A DNA stretch of 64,000 bases, from the NCBI RefSeq assembly GCF_900105125.1, contig NZ_LT629750.1, positions 2,542,001 through 2,606,000 of the forward strand, given 5' to 3'. Below are positions 1 through 10,917 of the stretch, in pieces. The stretch comes from Bradyrhizobium canariense. GTDB taxonomy: Bacteria > Pseudomonadota > Alphaproteobacteria > Rhizobiales > Xanthobacteraceae. A program made the position numbers and the translations under genes. The notes under the pieces were generated by a model. The model saw only the letters and a program-made list of their open reading frames with translations. It ran no database searches and was not told where the DNA came from. Every line of letters begins with the position of its first letter. Positions within the stretch are counted from its first letter, which is position 1.

Positions 1-322
1 GCGGACGATGCCAGAGATTGAGCGGATCGACCGGCTGCACATCATAGTGCCCATAAAACAGCACATGCGGCCGCCCATCCTTGCTGCCATTCGCTTTGGC
101 GACGATAGCGGGGTGACCGGCCGTTGGCCTGACCTCGGTCGCAAAACCGAGCGTTGCGATATCCCTGGCGAGATGATCAGCCGCCGCCTTGCAGTCGCCG
201 GCAAAGGCGGGATCGGCCGAGATCGATTTGATCCGCAGCAGCGCGAAAAGCCGCTCCAGGCTGTTATCAAAATCAGCATCGATGCGGTCGAGGACCGGTT
301 GCAGTTGCGCGGTGCTGGACAT
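1..322 (-). CDS. M20-family metallopeptidase (N-terminal part, cut by window edge)
   Basis: Only the first 107 codons are present; the gene runs off the left edge. The ATG at 320-322 follows a purine-rich AGGGGAAC. The translated N-terminus contains an early LLRIKSISADPAF segment and then HVLFYGHYDVQPVDPL. This is the first metal-binding stretch (HxD) of the M20 dipeptidase/ArgE/DapE clan, in which the His and Asp ligand a co-catalytic zinc pair. The wording GHYDVQPVDP is typical of the cytosolic dipeptidase branch (CNDP-like Xaa-His dipeptidases). The remaining ligands and the lid domain lie outside the window, so substrate cannot be judged. It is transcribed leftward, 28 bp downstream of the glycosyltransferase gene. 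Confidence 0.85.
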   Translation of the reverse strand, partial: MSSTAQLQPVLDRIDADFDNSLERLFALLRIKSISADPAFAGDCKAAADHLARDIATLGFATEVRPTAGHPAIVAKANGSKDGRPHVLFYGHYDVQPVDPLNLWHRP

Positions 323-349
323 TTCCGATGTTCCCCTGGTGAGCCGGAG

Positions 350-1702
350 CTACGCTTTCATATCTGGTTGTAGCGCGCCTGATGCCGGAGACAAAGAGCT
401 CGGCACGACGTCCGAGGGCGGATGCAGGATGTGCCAGACCAATCCTGCGGCAATCACTGCAGTTGCAGCGAGGTTGTTCCCGAACGCCTGCAGGTCATCC
501 GGGAAAATGGGAAGCGACAGGCATAGCAGCAATCCCGCGACCGCCAGCGCCGCCCAGGTCCCTGCCCGGACCGCAACCCGTGTGTCGTAGGCTGCACGGT
601 GGATCAGGATGGTCATCGGAAAGAACAGCCACATGAAATAATATTGCCTGGCCAGCGGCGACGCCACCGTCATCAGGCAGAACAGAAGCCCGAGTTCTTC
701 GGCATCCGAGCGAGCGGTCCGGCGCGCCCGAGGCGGCATCACTGCGATGTATCCAAGCCCGATCAGGAGCGATATCGCGACCACAATCCAGTTTGCGGTC
801 TTGAAATCAAGATCGACGAAGTTCATGAAGCGCGGCGGCTTGGCGGGATCATCCTGATTGTAGTTGACCGGGCGCGTCAGCCGATGCGTCATTGCGATGA
901 TGGACTGATTGACCCACGACCAGTTCTGCTCATCGCGCTGCCCGAACCCCTTCTCCGAGCTCGTTCCAACCATGCCCTGATACCAGGTCTTCAGCTCGGA
1001 GATATTGTGCTGGAAACCGCGTACGGGAGCCGGAACCAGGAACAGAAACGCTCCGGTCAAGACGACCATGCTCGCCGCCGCGGTCCAGTGCCTTCGCCAA
1101 ACAAGATAGGGAAACACCGCCACGGGGAAAACCTTGATCGCGGTCGCCAGCGCAAACATGCCGCCCGCCATCCAGGGACGCTCATGCTGCAGCAGCCAGA
1201 ACCCGTACAACATCATCGCAAGCAGCATGAGGTTGGGCTGGCCGAGATCAAACATGTCGAAGACAAAGGACACCGTAACGAAGCCCGGCAACGCAAAAAG
1301 CCACGGACTGGGTATCCGCCCCGATCCCGTCATCGCATTGGAGAGCTGGGACGTCATCCACCATGCGACTGCGTTCACGAACGAGAGACAGGTGTAGAGC
1401 GGGAGCTTGCCGAAATAACTGGGTATCGCGAGCAGGACCGCAGGCAGCGGCGGATAGATGAATTCGAAATAGGCCTTGGGGTCGCTGGGATAGAGGTTCT
1501 TTCCCTGCAACACCTGCTGCCCGGCCCAGAACCAGAGCGGGTAATCCTTTGTCTTGCCATGCCCCCAGATCTCAGGAGCGAGAACGTCGGCGGTCAGCGC
1601 GATACAGCAGACCAGGAACAGAATATCGAGCGGCGCTCGCAACGAGGGATATCTCAGCACACTCGACTTTCCGGAAAACAGGGGATGATCACGCTGCGGC
1701 AA
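350..1702 (-). CDS. Glycosyltransferase family 87 (DUF2029) integral membrane protein
   Basis: 450-residue polytopic membrane protein with about ten hydrophobic segments. An early periplasmic loop carries WGHGKTKDYPLWFWAGQQV followed by LYPSDPKAYFEFIYPPLPA. The acidic Asp in the first loop and the FxYPPL motif are hallmarks of the GT87/DUF2029 family, whose characterised members are polyprenol-phosphate-mannose-dependent mannosyltransferases with a GT-C fold. The acceptor here is unknown. The stop lies at 350-352. Start choice: ATG at 1700-1702 gives a short cytoplasmic tail before the first membrane helix. It sits only 8 bp downstream of the HerA-like gene on the same strand, so the two are probably co-transcribed, though their functions show no obvious link. 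Confidence 0.8.
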   Translation of the reverse strand: MPQRDHPLFSGKSSVLRYPSLRAPLDILFLVCCIALTADVLAPEIWGHGKTKDYPLWFWAGQQVLQGKNLYPSDPKAYFEFIYPPLPAVLLAIPSYFGKLPLYTCLSFVNAVAWWMTSQLSNAMTGSGRIPSPWLFALPGFVTVSFVFDMFDLGQPNLMLLAMMLYGFWLLQHERPWMAGGMFALATAIKVFPVAVFPYLVWRRHWTAAASMVVLTGAFLFLVPAPVRGFQHNISELKTWYQGMVGTSSEKGFGQRDEQNWSWVNQSIIAMTHRLTRPVNYNQDDPAKPPRFMNFVDLDFKTANWIVVAISLLIGLGYIAVMPPRARRTARSDAEELGLLFCLMTVASPLARQYYFMWLFFPMTILIHRAAYDTRVAVRAGTWAALAVAGLLLCLSLPIFPDDLQAFGNNLAATAVIAAGLVWHILHPPSDVVPSSLSPASGALQPDMKA

Positions 1703-1710
1703 AACAATGA

Positions 1711-3315
1711 CTATCGTCGCAGCAGGCCGCCGAGCGCGCCGCGCACCAGCGCGCGGCCGACCGAACCGCCAATCGAACCGCCGACCGATTTGCCGAGACC
1801 GGCGACGGCCCCACCAACGACCTGGTTGGTAACAGAGCGCGTAACATTGCGCGCGATGAGCTGACCGGTCGACAATCTGCCGCGTGATACGTTGGTGCCG
1901 AAGATCGAGCCGACGATCGCGCCGAGATGTCCAAGCATCCCGCCCCCGCCGGCCGACCCGTCCGCTGTGGTTGCGGTTCCGGCGACGCGCTTTTGCAATA
2001 TCTCATAGGCGGACTCGGCGTCGATGGCCGTGTCGTATTTACCCTTCACCGGGCTATTGTCGATAATCGCCTTGCGCTCCTCCGGCGTGATCGGCCCGAT
2101 CCGCGCCGAGGGTGGCCGGATCATGACGCGCTCGACCATCGCCGGTGTACCGTTGCCTTCGAGAAACGATACCAGCGCTTCGCCCTTGCCCAATTCCATG
2201 ATGACCTGGGCGGTGTTGAGCTTCGGATTGGGCCGGAACGTCTGCGCCGCCGCCGCGACGGCCTTCTGGTCGCGCGGCGTAAAGGCCCTCAACGCGTGCT
2301 GCACGCGGTTGCCCAATTGGCCGAGCACCTTGTCGGGCACGTCGACCGGATTCTGGGTCACGAAGTAGACGCCGACACCCTTGGAACGTATCAGCCGCAC
2401 CACCTGCTCGATCTTGTCCATCAGCGCCTTGGGCGCATCGTTGAACAACAGATGAGCCTCGTCGAAGAAGAACACCAGCTTGGGCTTCGGCGGATCGCCG
2501 ACCTCCGGCAATTCCTCAAACAGCTCTGATAGCATCCACAGCAGGAAGGTCGCGTATAGCCGCGGGCTCTGCATCAGCTTGTCGGCGACCAGGATGTTCA
2601 CCATGCCGCGGCCATCGCGGTCGGTGCGCATGAAATCCTTCAACGATAGTGCCGGTTCCCCGAAGAATTTCGTTCCGCCCTGGTTTTCCAACACCAGAAG
2701 CTGGCGTTGGATGGTTCCAACTGTCGCCCGCGTAACATTGCCGAAGCCCTGCGCGGCCTTGCGGATCGCGGCCAGCGGATCGTTGTCCTTTTTGCCGGCG
2801 TCCGGAACGATCGCATCCAGGAGAGCACGAAGATCCTTCATATCGATCAGTGCAAGACCGTTATCGTCGGCAACGCGGAACGCAACGTTCAAAACGCCCT
2901 CTTGAACATCGTTCAGATCCAGCATCCGCGACAGCAACAACGGTCCCATTTCCGTCACCGTCGCACGCACCGGATGGCCCTGCTCGCCGAACACGTCCCA
3001 AAACACCGTCGAAAACTGGTCGGGCTGAAATGTGAGGCCCATATCGCTGGCGCGCTTGACCAGAAAATCCTTGGCCTCCCCGACTTCTGAAATACCCGAA
3101 AGGTCACCCTTTATATCTGCCGCGAAAACCGGAACACCGGCACGCGCAAATCCTTCAGCCATCACCTGTAACGACACGGTCTTGCCGGTTCCGGTCGCGC
3201 CAGTGACAAGGCCATGCCGATTGCCGAGCGCCAACGTCAACCAGGCCGGCTGTTCACCCTTGCCAATGAAAATCTTCTCGTCGGTATCGGTCATCTTGCT
3301 GTCGGACGTCACCAT
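1711..3315 (-). CDS. HerA-like ATPase, DUF853 (YjgR type)
   Basis: 534 aa. Near the N-terminus is a Walker A GATGTGKT within [20 protein letters not shown]. Around the middle is a Walker B of the DEAH form ([12 protein letters not shown]), followed by the arginine-finger-type segment [18 protein letters not shown]. This arrangement is that of DUF853/YjgR, a stand-alone relative of the HerA/FtsK hexameric translocases; the cellular role is not established. The C-terminal about 70 residues are rich in Gly/Ser/Val ([20 protein letters not shown]) and look like a flexible or membrane-seeking tail, as in other members. ATG at 3313-3315 is used; a second ATG seven codons in (MTDTDEKIF) is equally plausible. 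The upstream 3316-3603 stretch separates it from the divergent gene at 3604 and must hold both promoters. Confidence 0.88.
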   Translation of the reverse strand: MVTSDSKMTDTDEKIFIGKGEQPAWLTLALGNRHGLVTGATGTGKTVSLQVMAEGFARAGVPVFAADIKGDLSGISEVGEAKDFLVKRASDMGLTFQPDQFSTVFWDVFGEQGHPVRATVTEMGPLLLSRMLDLNDVQEGVLNVAFRVADDNGLALIDMKDLRALLDAIVPDAGKKDNDPLAAIRKAAQGFGNVTRATVGTIQRQLLVLENQGGTKFFGEPALSLKDFMRTDRDGRGMVNILVADKLMQSPRLYATFLLWMLSELFEELPEVGDPPKPKLVFFFDEAHLLFNDAPKALMDKIEQVVRLIRSKGVGVYFVTQNPVDVPDKVLGQLGNRVQHALRAFTPRDQKAVAAAAQTFRPNPKLNTAQVIMELGKGEALVSFLEGNGTPAMVERVMIRPPSARIGPITPEERKAIIDNSPVKGKYDTAIDAESAYEILQKRVAGTATTADGSAGGGGMLGHLGAIVGSIFGTNVSRGRLSTGQLIARNVTRSVTNQVVGGAVAGLGKSVGGSIGGSVGRALVRGALGGLLRR

Positions 3316-3603
3316 TGCATCGCCTCTACGCGCGCTTCACGATTTCCGCGCTGCCGGCATAACTATACTGCAACTTGGAAATGGATTGAAACTTTCGGCG
3401 GATATAAACGTGACTTCGCCTCCAAAACGAAGTGCGCCGTGCGACAACATAGCGCTAGCGTCGCGTCAACTCTTGCATTGCTGCAACACTTGCCACTCGA
3501 TCGGCTTTCCGACGGCGCTGATCGCTTGTAATTCGCAGTGCAGAAGATCAAGATAAAAACACAATCAAGGATCCGGCAAGCAACCGGTTGAGGGCGGGGT
3601 CAT

Positions 3604-3969
3604 ATGGACGAATTGGTAGGACAGCTGGCTGTCAAAGCCGGCATTGATGGCGTCGTCGCCGAAAAAACCGTCGGCATCATCCTGGGTTTCCTTCGTAATG
3701 AGGGGCCTTCCGACAAAGTTCAGGCCTTGATCGACAACATTCCCGGCGCAGAAGCCGCCATCGCGGCCTCGATCAGTGGCGGCGGGCTTGGCAGATTGAT
3801 GGGCGGTGGCCTGATGGCGGTCGGCACCAAGCTGATGGGGCTTGGCTTGGGCATGAGCGACATTCAGAACATCGCGCGTGAACTTTTCCGGTTCGGCCGC
3901 GACAAAATCGGGGCCGATGAGATGGGCAAGATCATCGCGGGGACGCCGGGCCTTAGCCAATTCGCTTGA
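3604..3969 (+). CDS. Small conserved protein, DUF2267-like
   Basis: 121 aa, acidic, no signal peptide. The sequence has an amphipathic helical N-terminus (VAEKTVGIILGFLRNEGP), a Gly-rich centre with Met and Leu (GGGLGRLMGGGLMAVGTKLMGL) and a C-terminal helix ending TPGLSQFA. The overall pattern resembles DUF2267/DUF2780-type small helical proteins of rhizobia. I recognise it only as a conserved hypothetical, and the family assignment is tentative. A strong GGGCGGGG precedes the ATG. The next gene (DUF4332) begins 24 bp downstream on the same strand, so the two likely form a small operon. Function unknown. Confidence 0.7.
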   Translation: MDELVGQLAVKAGIDGVVAEKTVGIILGFLRNEGPSDKVQALIDNIPGAEAAIAASISGGGLGRLMGGGLMAVGTKLMGLGLGMSDIQNIARELFRFGRDKIGADEMGKIIAGTPGLSQFA

Positions 3970-3993
3970 AGCACCTTTTTCATATCGAGTACC

Positions 3994-4401
3994 ATGACAT
4001 ATTCCATTTCCGAGATTGACGGCCTGACCGCCTTTACCGCTGCGAAGCTGAAATCGCTTGGCATCCGCACCACGGACGCGCTGCTCGAGGCCACCCGTAC
4101 CGTCAAAGGGCGCAAGGCGCTTGCCGCGAAGACGGGCATCAGCGAACAACAATTGCTCGAATGGGCCAACGTCTCCGACTACATGCGGATTCCCGGCATG
4201 GGCAAGGCCAAGGTCGGACTGGTGCGCGCCGCCGGCGTCACCACGGTTCGTGAGTTGGCGCTGCGCAACCCGGCACGGCTGGCGCAGAACATGAGAGAAG
4301 TGAATACCAAGCGCAAACTCGTGCGCGTTTTGCCTTCGGAAAGGTCAGTCGAGCAACTGATCGCGCAGGCTCGCAAGCTTCAGCCCAAAATCACCTATTA
4401 A
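3994..4401 (+). CDS. DUF4332 domain protein with helix-hairpin-helix repeats
   Basis: 135 aa, basic. Two helix-hairpin-helix-like units are visible: IDGLTAFTAAKLKSLGI at the N-terminus and MRIPGMGKAKVGLVRAAGV in the middle, both with the h-x-G-h-G/t-K turn typical of non-specific DNA binding or of protein-protein modules. This matches the DUF4332 family. The C-terminus is Arg/Lys rich (NTKRKLVRVLPSERS). It lies 24 bp after the 3604 gene and ends 121 bp before folP. A nucleic-acid related role is an inference from the fold only. Confidence 0.78.
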   Translation: MTYSISEIDGLTAFTAAKLKSLGIRTTDALLEATRTVKGRKALAAKTGISEQQLLEWANVSDYMRIPGMGKAKVGLVRAAGVTTVRELALRNPARLAQNMREVNTKRKLVRVLPSERSVEQLIAQARKLQPKITY

Positions 4402-4522
4402 AAGTTTACTTATTGGACAGGACCAGCCTGTAGATCAGGCCGGTTCAAACGGTTTGGCCGGCGCGGTTACAGCCGCGCCGTGGCGTCTTGACTCCCAAGC
4501 ACGGACCGCGCAAAGCGACAAT

Positions 4523-5380
4523 ATGATCGCGACCACGTCCAGACCCGTGCCTCCGGCCAGCCCGGCAGATCATCCGGTGCTGCAGACCCTGCTGTCGCGG
4601 CCATATCCGGCGGTCATGGGTGTGTTGAACGTGACCCCGGATTCATTTTCCGATGGCGGACAATTCATCGCACCAGAGCGCGCCCTGGCACAGGCTCGGC
4701 GGATGGTCGCCGAGGGCGCGGATATCATCGATATCGGCGCGGAATCCACCCGGCCCTACGGCTCGCAACCGGTCTCGGCCGAAGAAGAACTGAAACGCCT
4801 GCGACCGGTGTTGGCTGAGGTCGTCACGCTCGGAATTCCCGTATCGATCGACAGCATGAAATCGTCGGTGGTCGCCTGGGCGCTCGATGCAGGAGCGGTA
4901 ATCGCCAACGACATCTGGGGACTGCAGCGCGATCCAGGCATGGCCGGGCTGGTGGCTTCGCGCAATTCACCTGTTATCATCATGCATAATCGCGACAGCG
5001 CCGACGCCGGCCTCGACATCATGAAGGACATCGCCTCGTTCTTTGAACGCTCGCTCGACATCGCCGCGAAGGCCGGCATTTCGGCCGATCACATCGTGCT
5101 CGATCCCGGCATCGGCTTTGGCAAGACCCACGAGCAGAGCATGATTGCGCTGGCGCGGCTGAGCGAGCTCAAAGTGTTCAACCTGCCGCTTCTGGTCGGC
5201 GCTTCGCGCAAACGTTTCATCGATCAGATCACCCCGTCGGAGCCGCATCAACGGCTCGGCGGCTCGCTTGCGGCGCACCTGATCGCGGCCAAGGGCGGCG
5301 CGCGGATGATTCGGACCCATGATGTGGCCGAAACAGTGCAATCGCTGCGCGTGACCGCGGCGATCGAGGACAAGCGATGA
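4523..5380 (+). CDS. folP: Dihydropteroate synthase
   Basis: 285 aa from the ATG at 4523. It condenses 6-hydroxymethyl-dihydropterin pyrophosphate with p-aminobenzoate to give dihydropteroate in folate synthesis; it is the sulfonamide target. Diagnostic motifs are present: MGVLNVTPDSFSDGG (pyrophosphate loop 1), ADIIDIGAESTRP (loop 2), VSIDSMKSSV, VLDPGIGFGKT and LLVGASRKRFI, plus the C-terminal RTHDV. Length is normal. A TTG at 4454 in the same frame would add 23 residues with no family resemblance, so it is not favoured. The stop overlaps the folB start by 4 bases (ATGA), indicating translational coupling in a folP-folB-folK operon. Confidence 0.95.
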   Translation: MIATTSRPVPPASPADHPVLQTLLSRPYPAVMGVLNVTPDSFSDGGQFIAPERALAQARRMVAEGADIIDIGAESTRPYGSQPVSAEEELKRLRPVLAEVVTLGIPVSIDSMKSSVVAWALDAGAVIANDIWGLQRDPGMAGLVASRNSPVIIMHNRDSADAGLDIMKDIASFFERSLDIAAKAGISADHIVLDPGIGFGKTHEQSMIALARLSELKVFNLPLLVGASRKRFIDQITPSEPHQRLGGSLAAHLIAAKGGARMIRTHDVAETVQSLRVTAAIEDKR

Positions 5381-5748
5381 CCGATACGATCTTCATCACC
5401 GGCGTTGTCATCCATGCCCGCCATGGCGTGATGGAGCACGAGACGGAGGTTGGGCAGCGCTTCGTGATCGATCTCGAACTTTCGGCCGATCTGTCGGAAT
5501 CCTCGCGCACCGATCGGCTCGCCGACACCGTCTCCTATTCCAATGTGGTGGCAACCGCGACGGCAGCCTTCAAGGACGCCAATTACAAGCTGCTCGAACG
5601 CGCCGCCGGCGCCGTCGCCGACGCGATCCTGGCCGCCTTTACCCGCATCAACACGGTCAAGGTCACCGTTCACAAGCCGCACGCCCCGATCGCGGCGATT
5701 TTCGACGATGTCGGCGTGATCCTGACCCGCACGCGGCAATCATCCTGA
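5377..5748 (+). CDS. folB: Dihydroneopterin aldolase
   Basis: 123 aa. It converts 7,8-dihydroneopterin to 6-hydroxymethyl-dihydropterin and glycolaldehyde. Family signatures: an N-terminal strand with HARHGVMEHETEVGQRFVIDLE (the conserved catalytic Glu after HG-V), DTVSYSNVV, and the C-terminal VTVHKPHAPI with the catalytic Lys. It starts inside the folP stop codon and is followed after one base by folK, so the three steps around pterin activation are encoded as one unit. Typical length for an octameric FolB. Confidence 0.93.
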   Translation: MTDTIFITGVVIHARHGVMEHETEVGQRFVIDLELSADLSESSRTDRLADTVSYSNVVATATAAFKDANYKLLERAAGAVADAILAAFTRINTVKVTVHKPHAPIAAIFDDVGVILTRTRQSS

Positions 5749-5749
5749 C

Positions 5750-6256
5750 ATGGCGGACGTCCTGATCGCGCTTGGCGGCAATGTCGGGGACGTCCGCGCG
5801 ACATTTCAAAAGGCAATTGCCAATATCTGCGGCATGGCTCAGGCCGCGCTGCTGGCTCGCTCGTCCGACTATGCCACGCCGCCATGGGGCGATGAGCAGC
5901 AAGCCCGCTTCATCAATGCCTGCATCGAAATCGAAACCAGCCTCGATCCCCACGCGCTGCTGTTTACGCTGCACAAGATCGAACAGAAATTCGGCCGCGA
6001 CCGCGCCAAAGAGACGCGCTGGGGCCCCCGCACCCTCGACCTCGACCTGATCGCCTATGACGACATTTCGCTCGAGAAGCCGGAACTGACGCTGCCGCAT
6101 CCTCGGCTATTCGAACGCGCCTTCGTGCTTGTGCCGCTGGCAGAAATCGTGCCCGATCGCCTGATCGGCGGCCGTCATGTGAGAGCGGCGCTGGCGGAGC
6201 TATCAACCGAGGGCATCGAGCGATTGCCGGATCCTGCAACCAACGCCTCGGGTTAA
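5750..6256 (+). CDS. folK: 2-amino-4-hydroxy-6-hydroxymethyldihydropteridine pyrophosphokinase
   Basis: 168 aa HPPK. It transfers pyrophosphate from ATP to 6-hydroxymethyl-dihydropterin, supplying FolP. Signatures: N-terminal IALGGNVGD, YATPPWG, FINACIEIET, the signature stretch RWGPRTLDLDLIAYD (two Asp that bind magnesium), and LPHPRLFERAFVLVPLAEI. The start is one base after the folB stop. After this gene 90 bases separate the folate operon from the methylmalonyl-CoA mutase genes, and no clear terminator is seen in that gap. Confidence 0.95.
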   Translation: MADVLIALGGNVGDVRATFQKAIANICGMAQAALLARSSDYATPPWGDEQQARFINACIEIETSLDPHALLFTLHKIEQKFGRDRAKETRWGPRTLDLDLIAYDDISLEKPELTLPHPRLFERAFVLVPLAEIVPDRLIGGRHVRAALAELSTEGIERLPDPATNASG

Positions 6257-6346
6257 CCGGGCTCAAAACAACCGTTTGGCTTGGCCGCCCCGACGTGGCA
6301 ATTTCCGCCCAATTATAAGAACGGCCGGAAGGGAGCCCCCTGCCGA

Positions 6347-8215
6347 ATGACATCCGAGACTGACGACCTGCGGCTGGCCGCGGATTTTGCGCCGGCGAAC
6401 TACGACGACTGGCGCAAGCTGGTCGATGGCGTGCTGAAGGGCGCGCCGTTCGAGAAGCTGGTCGGCAAAACCCGTGACGGCCTGAGGATCGAACCGATCT
6501 ATCGGCGCAGCCGCGACGCCGCGCCAATCGCTGCCCGCGCCGCCGCCGCGCCGTGGCGGATCATGCAGCGGATCGATCATCCGGACGCGGCGCGGGCCAA
6601 TGCGCAGGCGCTACAGGATCTGGAAAACGGCGCTACCGGCCTCGAGGTCGAGTTCGCCGGTGGGCCGGGCGCGCGCGGCTTCGGCATTGCGGATGCATCT
6701 GCCGAAACAATCGCGCACGTATTTGACGGCGTCGTCCTCGACGCTGGAATCATGATCGCGCTCAACCCGGTGCTTGGACGCCAAAATGCCGGTGAGAACC
6801 TGGCCGACCTTGTTATGGCCGGTGGCTTCGATCCCACAAAAGTAGACATTCACTTCAACTACCAACCGCTGACGACCATCGCCACGCGTGGCGCGGCAGT
6901 GGCCTCATGGTCCGAGATGGAGAAGCCGCTCGCCAAGATGATCCGCGGCCTTATCGGCCGCGGCTTCAAGGGCCCGTTCGTGCTCGCGGATGGCCGCCCG
7001 GTGCACGATGCCGGCGGATCGGAAGCCCAGGAATTGGCCTTTACGCTCGCGGTCGCGGTCGCCTATCTGCGCACGCTGGAAGCTGGCGGCATCGAGCTGG
7101 ACACCGCCCGCTCCGCTTTGTCGTTCCGGCTCAGTGCCGACGCCGACCAGTTCCTGACAATGGCGAAATTCCGCGCGCTGCGGTTGCTATGGGCGCGGAT
7201 CGAACAAGCCTGCGGGCTGGCGCCCAAGCCGATCTTCGTCAACGCGCAGACCGCATGGCGAATGCTGACCCAGCGCGATCCTTACGTGAACATGCTGCGC
7301 GCGACGATGGCGACGTTCTCGGCCGGCCTCGGCGGCGCCAACGCCATCACCGTCTTGCCACACACGCTGGCGCTGGGATTACCTGACCCGTTCGCGCGTC
7401 GCGTGGCGCGCAACACGCAACTGGTGCTGCTGGAAGAATCCAATCTCGCCAAGGTATCCGACCCCGCGGCCGGCTCCGGCGGTATCGAAACCCTGACACA
7501 ACAATTGTGCGAAGCGGCCTGGCTGTTGTTTCAGGAAATCGAGCAAGCGGGCGGCGTGTTCGCAAGCCTTGAACAAGGCCTGATCCAGCGCAAGGTGGCT
7601 GCGACACGGGCGGCGCGCGAGACCGATATCGCCAAACGCAAGACGGTGCTGACCGGCGCCAGCGAATTTCCCAACCTGCACGAGACCGATGTCACGGTGC
7701 TCGACGCGAAGCCAGCCGCGCTTGCGCCGGATGGCGAGACCAACATCAAATTCGACGCGTTGGCGCCGATGCGGCTCGCGGAGCCGTTCGAAGCGTTGCG
7801 GGACAAGTCGGACGCCAGGCTGAAGCGCAGCGGTGCGCGGCCAAGGGTCTTTCTCGCCAATCTGGGGACGGCCGCCGACTTCACCGCACGGGCGACGTTT
7901 GCCAAAAGCTTCTTTGAGACCGGCGGGATCGAGGCGGTCGGCAGCGACGGATTTACCGATCCGGCTGCCCTCGCCGCATCGTTCTCGTCTTCCGGCGCGG
8001 CATTGGTGTGCCTCTGTTCATCCGACAAGCTGTACGCCGACAAGGCCGCTGCGGCCGCAAAAGCCCTTCAAGCGGCCGGCGCGAAACATATCTATCTGGC
8101 AGGCCGGCCCGGCGAGCAGGAAACCGCGATGCGCGGCGCCGGTGTCAGCGATTTCATCTTCGCCGGCGGCGATGCACTGGCGACGCTTCGGGAAGCCTAT
8201 CGGCGGATGGAGTGA
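6347..8215 (+). CDS. mutA: Methylmalonyl-CoA mutase small (beta) subunit
   Basis: 622 aa from the ATG at 6347, which is preceded by GGAAGGGAG; a TTG 66 bases upstream is in frame but has no ribosome site. The protein has the (beta/alpha)8 mutase barrel (PWRIMQRIDHPD, NTQLVLLEESNLAKVSDPAAGSGGIE) and a degenerate C-terminal flavodoxin-like domain (RVFLANLGTAADFTARATFA). It lacks the DxHxxG cobalamin ligand motif found in the large subunit. This is the expected state of the non-catalytic partner in heterodimeric mutases (as in Propionibacterium MutA). It would pair with the 718-residue subunit encoded at 8725 to interconvert (R)-methylmalonyl-CoA and succinyl-CoA in propionate metabolism. Confidence 0.92.
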   Translation: MTSETDDLRLAADFAPANYDDWRKLVDGVLKGAPFEKLVGKTRDGLRIEPIYRRSRDAAPIAARAAAAPWRIMQRIDHPDAARANAQALQDLENGATGLEVEFAGGPGARGFGIADASAETIAHVFDGVVLDAGIMIALNPVLGRQNAGENLADLVMAGGFDPTKVDIHFNYQPLTTIATRGAAVASWSEMEKPLAKMIRGLIGRGFKGPFVLADGRPVHDAGGSEAQELAFTLAVAVAYLRTLEAGGIELDTARSALSFRLSADADQFLTMAKFRALRLLWARIEQACGLAPKPIFVNAQTAWRMLTQRDPYVNMLRATMATFSAGLGGANAITVLPHTLALGLPDPFARRVARNTQLVLLEESNLAKVSDPAAGSGGIETLTQQLCEAAWLLFQEIEQAGGVFASLEQGLIQRKVAATRAARETDIAKRKTVLTGASEFPNLHETDVTVLDAKPAALAPDGETNIKFDALAPMRLAEPFEALRDKSDARLKRSGARPRVFLANLGTAADFTARATFAKSFFETGGIEAVGSDGFTDPAALAASFSSSGAALVCLCSSDKLYADKAAAAAKALQAAGAKHIYLAGRPGEQETAMRGAGVSDFIFAGGDALATLREAYRRME

Positions 8216-8217
8216 AC

Positions 8218-8682
8218 ATGACCGCGGCGAGCAAACCCGTTCTGACCGGCGGCTGCCAATGCGGCGCCGTTCGCTTTGCACTATCGGCGCCGCCGGTGAA
8301 GATCAGCATCTGCCATTGCCGGATGTGCCAGAAGGCATCCGGCGCACCGTTTGCCTCTTTCGCCGAGATTGAACGCGCCGACTTCGCCTGGACCCGGGGC
8401 AAGCCGTCAGCATTCCGCTCATCGTCGCTCGCCGAGCGCGATTTCTGCGCCGCCTGCGGCACGCCCCTGACCTTTCGCCGGATCGACGGCCCCAAGATCG
8501 AGATCATGACCGGCACCTTCGACCGTCCCGACCGGTTGGTGCCGACGCGGCAATATGGAACCGAAGCCCGGCTTGGCTGGGTCGTTGCGATCGCCAATCT
8601 GCCGAGCCAGACCACGCTGCAGAACTATGGGCCGGACAAAGTTAACGACATCGTCAGCCACCAGCATCCGGACCACGACTGA
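8218..8682 (+). CDS. GFA/CENP-V family zinc protein
   Basis: 154 aa. Starts 2 bases after the mutA stop (ATG 8218). The Cys pattern is that of the glutathione-dependent formaldehyde-activating (GFA) fold: TGGCQCGAVRF, then ICHCRMCQKASGAPF, then CAACGTPLTF. These provide a structural and a second zinc site. Family members include Gfa, proposed to accelerate S-hydroxymethylglutathione formation, but most are uncharacterised. Its place between the two mutase subunit genes suggests co-expression; no metabolic link to methylmalonyl-CoA is known to me. Confidence 0.85.
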   Translation: MTAASKPVLTGGCQCGAVRFALSAPPVKISICHCRMCQKASGAPFASFAEIERADFAWTRGKPSAFRSSSLAERDFCAACGTPLTFRRIDGPKIEIMTGTFDRPDRLVPTRQYGTEARLGWVVAIANLPSQTTLQNYGPDKVNDIVSHQHPDHD

Positions 8683-8683
8683 G

Positions 8684-8705
8684 GGTGGCGCCTGCTCGCG
8701 CCACC
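8684..8705 (+). other. Hairpin between GFA gene and scpA
   Basis: Perfect 8-bp inverted repeat GGTGGCGC / GCGCCACC with a 6-base loop, starting right after the GFA stop codon and ending 19 bases before the mutB/scpA ATG. There is no following T-run, so it is not a standard terminator. It may protect or tune the ratio of mRNA segments for the two mutase subunits. Confidence 0.5.
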
Positions 8706-8724
8706 TGTGCTATGATGGAAAGCC

Positions 8725-10881
<2,157 letters not shown>

Positions 10882-10917
10882 CCCATACCCGACGGCAATT
10901 ATTTCAAAGGATTTTCC

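Noticed and set aside
6257..6346. Cobalamin riboswitch ahead of the B12-dependent mutase
   Set aside because: The 90-base gap is too short and shows no B12-box; not supported.
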